A stretch of DNA of 64,000 bases, from assembly GCA_963978905.1 (NCBI GenBank), contig OZ022259.1:44472727-44536726 (forward strand). The letters run 5' to 3'. Positions 22,395-33,819 of the stretch are shown one piece after another. A model generated the notes under the pieces. That model made no database searches. It saw nothing but the letters and a program-made list of their open reading frames with translations, and was not told the origin of the DNA. The stretch comes from Trichostrongylus colubriformis. Lineage: Eukaryota > Nematoda > Chromadorea > Rhabditida > Trichostrongylidae. The position numbers were made by a program, and so were the translations under genes. Position 1 is the stretch's first letter. Every line of letters starts with the position of its first letter.

Positions 22395-23440
22395 TCTCTC
22401 TAGCCGTTGCTTCATCCTGCTCTTCGCATCCACGACTGGGCGTAGCGCCCTATGGTGTCCGCCGTCGTCAGGAATCAGGTCCTCGAATGGCGTCCTGTAG
22501 ACCTTCGCGCAGTACCTGCATCTTCTGTATCTATTAGTGCACTTGATATTCCTACAATCTTCCAGGCAGAAGCGACATAACTTGTGACGTGCGATGACTT
22601 GACTGCGGAGCTACGCTTTCTGGACCTTCGGGCAAGAGTCCGAGTCATGTGCGCCTAATGCCCCGCAAAAGGCACGGCGAAGCGAAGGCTCTACCCTCCG
22701 AGAACTTGGTGATGGACGATAGGGGGATACCTCGAAAACCATCATCATACATTCCACAAGGTGTCATTGTTCTTCGTACTGTCTTGAGTGTTACTCGCGA
22801 TCTTTACTTGAGAGCCGGCTTTACTGCTTGATGCGTCGTCGCGGTCACGATCTTCCTCATAATCATCCTTCGTCTCCTTGATCAACTGAGCAAGGTACTC
22901 ATCATCCGCGATTTCCGCGCTATCTTGTCCTTCACTAGGTGGGGGTTCAACTTAATTCCTTCCCACCTTTGCATCTGTGCTGACTTGCTGCTCGAGCTAT
23001 GTGATCCTTGTTTTCAGCAACTTGATTTCCTCGACTTGTTCCTGGAAAAGGCTTTGCAGCTTTTCTTAGGATCCTAACTACTTTCCTGCAGCACGTGGCT
23101 CGTTTTTCTGCTGTAACAACTGCCGATACTGGTTCTTCAGCAGCTCGTCCTTTTCTGAGTTCCATTTCGGCCTCTCCTAAAAGTTCCCTTTCTCCTGGAT
23201 CTTAGCTATGAGAAGACGGAGCTCTGAATCCACTGCCTTGTGGACTGAGCCAATCTTGTGGGCCCTTCCCATCTCTGCTAGCCAGTTTCCGTATCGGAAC
23301 GCTGAAACTCCACCTGTTCGGGCTTGACGTTCGTAGATGCGTTCGGTCAGTATGTATCTCGCCCCGAGCCGCAGGAGTGTTTCCTTGGTTTGGTGTGCTG
23401 AGCGGACAAATCTTGACAATAGGAGAAGTCTTGCTCCTGC
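22395..23440 (-). pseudogene. Broken gag-like ORF with coiled coil and zinc knuckles
   Basis: Read on the minus strand from 23419, broken frames give in order: an N-terminal helical part (RLGARYILTERIYERQ), a Gln/Lys/Glu-rich coiled-coil part (KDELLKNQYRQLLQQKN, then LQSLFQEQVEEIKLLKTRI), an acidic linker (SAEIADDEYLAQLIKETKDD) and a Cys/His-rich end with CAFCGALGAHDSDSC and CRFCLEDCRNIKC...CRYC. This layout is that of a retrotransposon Gag or nucleocapsid protein. At least four stops or frameshifts separate the parts. No RT is found next to it. A nuclear zinc-knuckle host protein is the alternative. I cannot assign a family. Confidence 0.55.
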
Positions 23441-23459
23441 TCCCCCCTTTTTAAATGGT

Positions 23460-24513
23460 TCATCTACATGAGAGGCAAGTCAGGAATGGAATCAAATCCA
23501 TCACTTATAGATAAACCAGAAATTTGGTATATTTGTGTATGTGCGCCTGTGTGTCCGTTTGTTTGTCATATAATCCACTCTCAACTCAAGTGCAACGTGG
23601 AGAGATCGGGCAAGTTGAAGATGGGTAGGGGTTGACCAGTGTACGAAGCTCATTAGGAACTAAGCCTAGCTCCGCACACCGTGAGCGGGGCTTGCGCAGA
23701 ATTGGTCAAATCGGCTAAATTAAAAGTAGGCCTGCAGAGATAGGGCAAGTTAGGATTCGGTAGGGTCTCATCTCAGCTGCAGCCTGGAGGGGCGTGCGCC
23801 GAAATCGATGGATGCTCAAATTTGAGTCCTCGCCTGTGTTCCAGAAATCGGGAAGGACAGGAATGGGTCTGTTGAGGTCATGCGAGTGAGGGCTGGGTAG
23901 GGATTGAACATAGTGTTGGGAGCACACAAGGAGCAAGTAGGAACGGGCCTGCGGAGGTCGGGCAGGTCAGGATTGTGTAGGGATCCCCTTGTGTGCAGAG
24001 TGCATAAGTTCTAAGCCTAACTCGGCTATAATTCCAATATTAGTACCACTCTCACTAAGTAGCTGTTTGTCCTCGGTTACGATTAGGAAGTGATGTGTCA
24101 TAAGCAGATGTATCTCTCGGCATTCAGTTAGGGCCAATGTTTCTCTTAGAACTGATACATGCACGTCCTCTCGAAGCTTTTAATCTCCAAAAGTCAACTA
24201 CTACGGAGCGCCTCCAAGCTTACGAACAGCCACCTTCAACGGCGGCCGCTCCTTTTGACGTGGCTTGCCCCTCTTCGATTGTGCCTTACACACTTGGATC
24301 AACGGTGGGGAAGGCTCCGCTCCCTCTTCCCTTCTTTTGTACTACTGAAAGCTTCGATTCTCTTTTTGAGTCGGATCGAATCCTGCCATTCTTTCGAGGG
24401 GATCTGCCTTTAGTGGGCAGGGGTTATAGGTGGGCATGGTGTCTCTTAGTTTCAACCAAAGCCGATGATAATTGGAGGTTCGCTCACAGTATATAGAAGC
24501 CGCATATTATCCA
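23460..24513 (+). repeat. Family B block B-iv with leader
   Basis: It contains the intact junction ATGGAATCAAATCCATCAC followed by TTATAGATAAACCAGAAA and a GT microsatellite (23525-23560). This is the uninterrupted counterpart of the A2 insertion site. B units run to about 24000, and the B leader (24010-24513) ends TATTATCCA before Helitron A5, just as B-ii ends before A3. Confidence 0.75.
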
Positions 24514-26711
24514 CCAGTTGGCTGGCGCACACTACTGCGCGCAATTTAGCCATGTTTTGCAAAATGGGTTTGATCGGCCCGACCACAGTTGTGTATGGAA
24601 TTGAGCGGAAATTTCCTTTCCTCTGCTTGTAGCTGAGCTATTGAACTGGAAAAAAACAGAGAAGATGGCGTGATTGATCGGTATTCATATACTTCAGTCG
24701 CTCTGCATCAAACCCATTTTGCACGTTATCGACATGAACCACTAGCAGTAGTGTGCCCCAGCCAACTGGTTTAGGTCATCACTGGAACTTTGGGTAGTAT
24801 GAAGTTGATAGTTTTGTATTCGATTGCATCGATTGGTACCAATTCCTTCACTTGCTGAGCATCTAATTCCTACACATTGATGGCAGATCCATATCCCGCT
24901 TATCGATGTTTATCGTTTTCGTAAACATGCTTCAATATTTGGAATCTTACATAGTCTAGCGGTCGATACCCAGTGTTGCTGCTAGTAGCGCATAAGAAAA
25001 TGATTCCGAGTGAGCCGCTTGCTTTGCTATCACAAATGTAGGTTGTATCATGATTATCACTGTAGATCGCAGTATCAAGGGAAATGCACCATTTTTTGGA
25101 TCGCTAGGCAACTCAGCGGTGGATACATGGGACAGTAATATCAAAACATAAACAAAATACCTTCACCCAATGCCACTGAACATCAGACGCTTTTGCTGAA
25201 GCGGTCGTATAGTAGCAGTAAGCGTTGTAAAGGATTTCATCCCATCCAATTCCTAACGGTTCTTATCATCCACTGTAAGGCCCCTGTACCCAACAATACC
25301 ATTGAGGTCCGCGTACCCTACAATACCTGCGAGTGTGGACATTCCACTGATAGCCGCAAAAGCGAACCGGCCTTGGTGACATTTCCCTTCTCACGCTCCT
25401 TATCGAATCTTATCAACCATCATCAATTTGAATCACTCACCATTGATGTTCCCGTCCCACCCTCCTAAACAGTTATAAAATTCAGAGTTATGGGATTAAC
25501 GCGGAGGCGATACGGATTTGACTACATTTGCCGACTCATGCTCCTTATCAAATTTTATAAATGTCTGTGGCCCACCCTGCTGAACACCCATGAGTGTATT
25601 GCTCTCGGATCAAAGCGAAGTGCGAAACGAATTTGACGACATTTGCCTTTTCATGCTCCTTTGCAAATCTTATTAACCGTTATCAAGCTGGATCACTCAC
25701 CATCAATGTCCCCGTACCACTCCGCAAAACACCTGAGAGTATGAACGCCTTAGGATCAATGCTAAAAGCGAAAAGGATCCGACGACTCTAGCCTTTTCAA
25801 GCTCCTTATCGAATCTTGTCAACCGTTATCAATGCGAGTCCCCCAACATTAATGTCCCTGTCCCAATACTCAGAACACCCATGAATACCTGCTTCTGTGA
25901 TCAGCCAAAAAGGCGAAATTGATTAGACGACTCTGGCCGTTTTACGCTTATTATCGAATCTTATCAACCGTTATCAGTGTGGATCACCCACCATCAAAGT
26001 CCCCGTCCCACTCCGCAAGAGACTTGTGAGCATGTGCGCTCTAAGATCAATGCGAAAAGCTAAACGGATTCGACGACTCAAGCCTTTTTGAGCTCCTTAT
26101 CAAATCTTATCAACCATTATCAAGCTGGATCACCCACAGTCAATGTCCCCGTCCCACTCCGCAAGAGACTTGTGAGCATGTGCGCTCTAAGATCAATGCG
26201 AAAAGCTAAACGGATTCGACGACTCAAGCCTTTTTGAGCTCCTTATCAAATCTTATCAACCATTATCAAGCTGGATCACCCACAGTCAATGTCCCCGTCC
26301 CACTCCGCAAGAGACTTGTGAGCATGTGCGCTCTAAGATCAATGCGAAAAGCGAAACGGATTCGACGTCTCTAGCCTTTTTACGCTCCTTATCGAATCTT
26401 GTCAACCGTTATCAATGCGGGTCACCCACCATTAATGTCCCCGGCTCACCCTGCTTAACATCTGTGAGTGTCAGTGCTCTTGGATCAACGCGAAAGGCGA
26501 AATGGATTTGGCGACATATGTCTTCCGAGGCTCCTTATCAGCCCTTATCAGTTGCTATCACTTTCGGTCCACCACCATTAGTGTCCCCTTGCCACCCCCT
26601 ACATCACTTGTAAAATTCATGGTCCCAGCTTAACTGCGACGCGAGATATGAATTTCGTGACAGACGGACAAACACAGACACGCAGACATACTAAGCGAAT
26701 TATATATAGTA
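24514..26711 (-). mobile_element. Family A Helitron A5, 5' end disturbed
   Basis: The 3' segment (24514-24769, H2 type) ends in CTGG. Then leader (to about 25300), 146-bp-type repeats (25300-26460; landmark GACTTGTGAGC at 26021, 26167 and 26313, exactly 146 apart) and the subterminal block with ATGAATTTCGTGACAGACGG. Its 5' terminus stops at TATATATAGTA (26711), where A6 is inserted. The last three bases expected (GGA) are not found after A6, so the end was probably lost. Confidence 0.7.
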
Positions 26712-28367
26712 CCAGTTGGCTGGCGCAGATTACTGCGCGCGATTCATGGCGATGCTGTGCAAAATGGGTGTGTTCGGCCCGACCACAGCGAATTTCCTTC
26801 CCTCTGCTTTCAGCTGAGCTATTGAATTGCAAAAAAGCAGAGAAGATGGCGTGATAAAAAAGCATTTCGGTATCGGTATACTTCAATCGCTTTGCATGGA
26901 ACCCATTTTGCATTGCACGTAATCCACATGAATCGCGCGCAGTAGTGTGCGCCAGCCAACTGGTCATCATTGGGAGTTTGGGTAGTTTGGAAATCGATAG
27001 CTTTGTATTCGATTGCATCGATTGGTAACAAATAGATCACTTGCTGAGAATCTAATTCGTACACATTGATGGTAGGCCATATCCCGCTTATCGATGTTTA
27101 TCGATGTGATGTTATCGTAAACATGCTTCACTACTTGAAATTTTACATAGTCTAGCGGTGATACCCAGTGTTGCTGCAAGTACCGCATTAGAAAATGATT
27201 CCGAGTGAACCGCTTGCTTTGCTATCACAGAATAGGTTATATCATGATTATCAATGGAGATCGCATTATCAAGAGAAACGCACCATTTTTTGGAATGCCA
27301 GGAATTCAGCGGTCGGTACATCGGTCAGTGATATCAGAACATAAACAAAATATGTTCACCCGATGCCACTGAGCATCAGACGCTTTTGCTAAAGCGGTCC
27401 TACAATATTAGCAAGGATTTCATCCCATCCAATTCCTAACGGTTCTTATCAGTCAATGTAAGCCGTTATCAGTTTCACTGAGGCTCCTGTACCCAACAGC
27501 ACCATTGAGGTACCCGTACCCTACAATACCTGCGAATATGAACATTCCACTGATAGCCGTAGAAGCAAGCCGTCCTCGGTGACATTTCCCTTTCTCACGC
27601 TCCTAATCGAATCTTGTCAACCATTATCAGTTTGGATCACAAACTATTAATGTCCTCGTCCCACCCTGCTCAAAACCCATGAGTGTCAGCGCTCCTGGAT
27701 CAACGCGAAAGGCGAAACGAATTTGACGACTCCAGCCTTTTTACGCCCCTTATCGAATCTTATCAACCGTTATCAGTGTGGATCACCCACCATCAAAGTC
27801 CCTGTCCCACTCCGCAAAACACCTGTGAGTAATAACGCCCTCGGATCAATGCGAAAAGCTAAACGGATTCGACGACTCAAGCCTTTTTGAACTCCTTATC
27901 GAATCTTATCAACCGTTATCAGTGTGGATCACCCACCATCAAAGTCCCCGTCCCACTCCGCTAAACACCTGTGAGTAATAACGCCCTCGGATCAATGCGA
28001 AAAGCTAAACGGATTCGACGACTCAAGCCTTTTTGAGCTCCTTATCGAATCTTATCAACCGTTATCAATGCGGGTCACCCACCATTAATGTCCCCGGCTC
28101 ACCCTGCTTAACATCTGTGAGTGTCAGTGCTCTTGGATCAACGTGAAAGGCGAAATGGATTTGACGACATTTGTCTTCCGAGGCTCCTTATCAGCCCTTA
28201 TAAGTTGCTATCACTTTCGGTCCACCACCATTAGTGTCCCCTTGCCACCCCCTACATCACTTGTAAAATTCATGGTCCCAGCTTAACTGCGACGCGAGAT
28301 ATGAATTTCGTGACAGACGGACAAACACACACACACAGACATACTAAGCGAATTATATATAGTAGGA
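26712..28367 (-). mobile_element. Family A Helitron A6
   Basis: The 3' segment 26712-26963 (H2), leader to about 27540, about four repeats (27540-28130), the subterminal block, a short CA repeat and 5' TCCTACTATATATAATTCGC ending at 28367. Flanks are A (26711) and T (28368). It follows A5 in tandem, same orientation. Confidence 0.8.
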
Positions 28368-30410
28368 TATCCTGCTGAATGTGTGCTTCCTGGGTGGGGT
28401 CGAATTTCCGCTTCGTGGTGGTGCACTCGCGGCGCCACCAGTACGACTCACCGTATCGATTGCCCTTGGGAGCCGGCCGAGAGCAGGGTCAAACCTCCGT
28501 TGAGGAATCCTCAACGGGGGGGGATCGTATTTGGTCCGCTAGGAGGGGGGGTCGTAATCGTTGAGGTGCTTGTGATCAACAGAAGTTCTCACGCAGAGGG
28601 TCTAAAGTGTAAGGGAAAAATGAGAACTAGTACTCTTGATAGATATCGCTTTTCACGGTTAATCGGTGAATTTCGTGAATTTCGGATGTGTCTCTGTACG
28701 TGGTTTCGGTGTCAGCAGACCAACGAAAGGTCTACTGGCGTTGACCGGTTTCGTTGCGGATCGCGCCATGCATCAGGTTTCCATGATGATTAAGTTAAAC
28801 TAGTTTCAGGTACCAACCTGATTGGTCAGTATAGCCTGTAATTAGCCTGTATTATCCTTTGCATTTCCGAGCAAATTCACGTTATTAGGCATTGCGTTGG
28901 TTGATCGTTGATTGCTGATATATCCGTCCACCAAGGTACTCAGGACTTCCCGTTCGTTTAATTTGCTCGTTACCTTTTATTCTGTGCTGACAATTCGCCT
29001 TCCCCATGTCACTCGATTACAGCATAGCAATAACGTTCGTAAGTATTTTAAGGCTAGTGAATGGAGCTTCATTGTTGGTAAAGCAATTCCTTGTGCAAGT
29101 AGGGAGTTTGTACCAAGTTTAATCTGGTTGTACCACTCAAGAATTCTCTGCCATGTGAAGGAGTACACTGCTCGATGAAACATTCAACAATGTTCCTCCG
29201 GTTCTCCTAAGTTGCGTAGCTTTTTCATCAGAATATCAATGTTAACTCGTTACCTAGAAATCTTTTATTACGCTGGGTCAATTACGTTCAGTAATATTCG
29301 ATGGCTTCACATACTAGCAAATGACTTGAGATCACAATCAGCACCAATCTCGTTGCAACTGCCATCACCATATAGAGCACCGGTGCCTTAGATTCATTCT
29401 CGACTCCGGAGAGCAATGGAATGCATTGGCAAAGGGAGGGAAATTTTTAGGAACCATGTCCACCCTGAAATGTATGCTGAAAATGAAGAGTTCGTCGACG
29501 ATTTACCACGCTCCACAGCTCTTCCAGGATATGGCGCGCCTTTTGAATGCGTTTTTTAGATTTCTTCAATTTCGTTTCAGACGCTGACTGACCGGATTTC
29601 CGGAGGTGAATGCACATCAGACAGCTTCTCATATATGGCAAACTCTCCCGTTTTGCGGCACCACATCTGGAACACGCTTGTAAGAAACCAGTATCTCAGT
29701 TGTCATGGTAGCGGTACAGTTAGTAAGAGTCTTCTGAGAACCCTATTTTTGAATATTTTACAGCATAAGGCGAGAAAAATACAATTTCTTTCAAATGCTT
29801 CATGGACGTCATCGGAAGAGAGCAGCTGCAAAGCGATAAGCAAGCTAGTATTATGTTATTGCGAGAACAAGCTTTCAGCCTTCAAACATGTTTTGGGGAA
29901 AAGACAGAACGCTCCAGTCGTTATGTTGAGCAGCGACCTCTCCGGTCTATGACACTAATGGGTACGCAGCGCACTGCTCCTTCTACAAAGGTTGATGATC
30001 AGTTTAGAGTGCTTAGCATAAAGAATATACGTAACACCTTCACATGAATGCGCAGAACACTGCCGATCACACGGAGATCTCCCCCAAAGACAGTCCTTTT
30101 CTTGATACTTGATCGCTTTTATTTCACATTTTTATTTTAGGCTGTCCTACTGTTTCTTTCCCCGAAGTGTTTTGCCCATTTTGCAACCAAGTGTTTCTTG
30201 AATTCTTTTCAACCCCTTTGTCACCTTACTTTCTTACTTCTAGACATCTTAACACATATTCATTCAACACGCACTCACGCAATCATTGGGTAGCAACTCG
30301 AGTACGTTCCAAGCCTCAGCCTTCTGAGCTTGCTCAGAGCCTTTCAAAACCTTATCATCTGCTACACCGATGAGCACTTAGGAGAATACCTATCCCCCTA
30401 TTACCTATTT
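28368..30410. other. No gene recognised; one perfect palindrome
   Basis: Single frames over a G-rich tract (28379-28800) have no recognisable domain. A palindrome of 10-bp arms (CCGTTGAGGA-A-TCCTCAACGG) lies at 28497-28517. Between 28800 and 30400 I see no domain, RNA gene or long repeat. Confidence 0.5.
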
Positions 30411-32345
30411 ACCAGTTGAGCTATCGCACACTACTGCGAGAATAGAATCATGTACTGGGGAAATGGTCGATGTTAACTTCTTGCTGAGCATTTACTTTCT
30501 ACATGTTGGTGGTAGATATCAACCGGTATCGAACAAGACCATATTGCAACCTTTCGCACTGTGGTGAGCGCACTGGAACTGTGCAATATGGTGAGCGCTA
30601 GCCAATTTGGTATCTCTACAAATACCTACCACTATCTGGAATTTCACGTAGTTCAGCAGTCGAGACATTCCATTGCTACTGCTATCAGAGTACAAAGTAC
30701 GATCAATTGCTGAGCACTCTACGCTTAAAGACAGTGATAGGGATATGTGGATAATGAGAACTCCTGAAGTGGGTCATGCCAATGAAAGATGGTGGTCTCA
30801 GAAGACTATGTGGCGACTCTGGCTTGTTATATCCAAGCCCGCCCCAATTCTTCGATCCGAAACGCACCTTTTGTCAATGAAGGGCAAGAAGAGAGTCTAA
30901 TTTTTCAGGTTTTTGTCCATTTCAATCCATTGTTTCTTCACTTTCGTACCATTGAGCAGCTAGACTTTCTTACTTGATGGTTTCCATATTAGCCCCAACT
31001 ACCCCTATCACCCGCCTCTAAGCTATTGGGCAGCGATAACCCAGTCACTTACTACTGCATACCGCACGGCTGTAGAAGCTTAGGCCACTTTACAGAGGTC
31101 CACATGATTCAGCGGTCAATACCTTTTGTTACAATGTTACCAACGATTCATGATCGAGAATGAAATGGGTATATGAACCGATCATTTAACTCTTGGGCTG
31201 AACGGCCACTCTTGGGAGTTGGGATAATCTAGGGATCGATAGTTTAGGATTTCACTGCATCAACTTGTAGCAATTAGTCTTGTCATCATCTAGTTCTTAC
31301 GCTTTGGTGATAGATCCATATGCCTATTATCGATGCTTACCGCATTTGTGAACACGCACCACTATTTGAGTTTTACCAAGTCTAGCGGTCGATACTCATT
31401 ATTGTTGCTGGTATTGCATAGAGGATGAATCACTTAATTTGCTTCTTTCACAGTTAGATCGCAGTATCAAACGAGGTGCACCATCATTTGGAACGCTACG
31501 CAGTTCAGCGGTCGATACCTCGGCAACTGATATCAGAACATATACGAAATATGCTCTCCCAGTGGCACTGAGCATCGGAAGCACTCACTATAGCAGTCGT
31601 ATAGTAGCAGTAAGTGAAGTACTAGATTTCATTGCATCCTCTTCCTAATGGCTCTTATCAGAACCTGTAAGCCGTTAGTAGCTTCGAGAAGTCACCATTA
31701 AGCCCCCGTACCCTGCGTGCCTGTGAGTGTGAAGCAAAGCGGCTTTGGTGAGAGCCTTTTGATGCACTTCATCAAATCTCATCAACAGTTATCAATTTCA
31801 ATCACTCGCCAGTAATGTGCCCATCTCACCACTCAAAACACCTATGAGTGTTAGCGCTCTAGGATCAACGCGAAAGGCGAAACGGATTTGGCGACTCTTT
31901 CCGTCCGACCCTCCTTATCGAATCTTATCAACCATTAACCATTTGGATCACCCATCACTAAAGTTTCCGTTGAGTAGAACGTTCGCAGAGTCGCACCCTA
32001 GGTGCTGTCTTCGGTAAGTGCAGATAATCTGCTCGTGAGTGTCCGGGGGAAGGTCCGTTACGATAGATGCAGCGATCGGCGTTGGACTCCGGTGGGATAC
32101 CAGAACACCCATTCCAACTCTTAAAACACCTATGAGTGTCGGCGCTCTAGCATCAATCCGGAAAGCGGAACGAATTTGATGACATTTGCCTCTCGAAGAC
32201 TTATCAGCTCCTATCAGCTGCTATCGATTTCGGTCCACCATCATGCGGTCTCCTTACCACCCCCTACATCATTTGTAAAATTCAGGACCCCTGCTTTTCT
32301 GCGACACGAGATATGAATTTCGGGTAAATACACACTCTAACAAGC
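30411..32345 (-). mobile_element. Old, broken family A Helitron A12
   Basis: The left end (30411) has a decayed 3' terminus, complement of CCAGTTGAGCTATCGCACAC, and a piece of leader to about 30720. After about 450 bp of unrelated sequence the leader resumes (31170-31680), followed by a few decayed repeats (31700-32190) and the subterminal block with CGACACGAGATATGAATTTC. The 5' terminus is not recognisable. About 130 bp of foreign sequence (31965-32105) lies in the repeats. This is the oldest-looking copy. Confidence 0.6.
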
Positions 32346-33819
32346 ACTTTCAGCGCTATACAAATGATAGGATTATTTTTCTTTCATTTGTTTTGTTTTG
32401 TTTATTCTTCATTACTTCTAAACGGCCTCACTACTGACGGCAGCGGGTCACGCAGCAGTCGTTTTCTGTGATCTTTGAATCAGGTCATCGAAGAAGTTTA
32501 TACAAGATGTATGCAAACCTGAGAGAAGCCAAGGAAGAACAGCTGGTCTTGTGTGAAACCGTCGACGCTCTCGGATTTTTCAGAATCTTTCAATTTTGCT
32601 GCGTACTTTTTGTAGGCCTGTGGAATAACAAACATATCATTATTCTTCGCCATTTTCTATTTTGTTTTGCTTTTGTCACTGAATTATCATTAAGTGGAGG
32701 TTCAGGTGAGAACCTTCCGTGAAATTTACTTATTCATGTGAAGAGTTAGGAATCGGTCGACATTGACCTGTACACCTTTTCATTACACAAGTTGCGTAGG
32801 CGCCATACAGCTACCAACTCCTCATCATTCAGTCTACTTTTATTTTTCCCAATTCTCTGCTCATCTCCTTTGTTGCTGTTATTGTAAGCTAACATCATCA
32901 ATAGTCCACACTAACTCCGTTGTACCTACTGTTCTTGTTTCTTCCTTCATCAACAACAACTGGCAAGGGCTGATAAAGAACGTTGGAACACGAGAATCAC
33001 CAAACGAATTACGCTTTTTGAGTTGACTGCAGAACGGTGAAACTCATTTCATGTCAAGTGGCATGGGTACGACAGTGGAGGTTGCTCAAAAGTTAAAATG
33101 ATGAGGGGCAGGTAATGACTTGCAATAGCGAACTTCACAAAATTTGTCTTGCACTTCAGACCGACAGTTAAGTGTTGGCACTCTAACTTCTCACGAGGGG
33201 TGGGTAGGCAATACCAAAGGCGGGTGATTCACAGAAGTAATGAGTGATTAAGGTGACAAGTGATGAAAGAGGGCAAGCGGAGCCAAATCCGTTCTGCTTT
33301 TCAGCTTGAAAGCGGAGAGTGCGCACTCTTAGGTGCCAATTGGCGAGAAACTAGAAAATAAATTGTGGTTGACCGTTGAACCGGAGGCGCTCCATCGCAC
33401 TCGTAGCAGTTGATAACCCTCTACCAAAGCCTGTTGACAGCCGATACCAGCTGATCAGCTGAGCTGAGCAGTCCGATATATGCTCACCACTACACTAAGA
33501 TCACTACTCCGACCCTTTAATAATCAACTGTCAATGTCCCTATCCAGGTAGTGTGGGTCACAAAACGTTTTGCGCTAAACTAGCTTGAGCTCAAAAAATT
33601 TATGGCTGTATAGGAAAAATAAAAAGTGGTGAGCTACCAATTCATTAGTTCAGAAACTAAGTTCCACTATTTTTATTCGTTTTCTTTACAGAGTCTCACC
33701 TAGCCTGAGGTAGAGCATGATCATAAGTCTTCTGCACTACAAGATGTGCAAAATTCTTTAGTACAACTGAGTTTTCCTTGCTGAAGCCTTTAAAATGTAG
33801 ATTTCGGGCCGCAGAAAAT
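32346..33819. other. Nothing recognised
   Basis: AT-rich with short open frames; no domain or structured repeat can be supported. Confidence 0.5.

Noticed and set aside
28379..28793. 136-codon ORF over the G-rich tract
   Set aside because: High GC reduces stop codons; two overlapping frames are open equally and neither has a recognisable domain.
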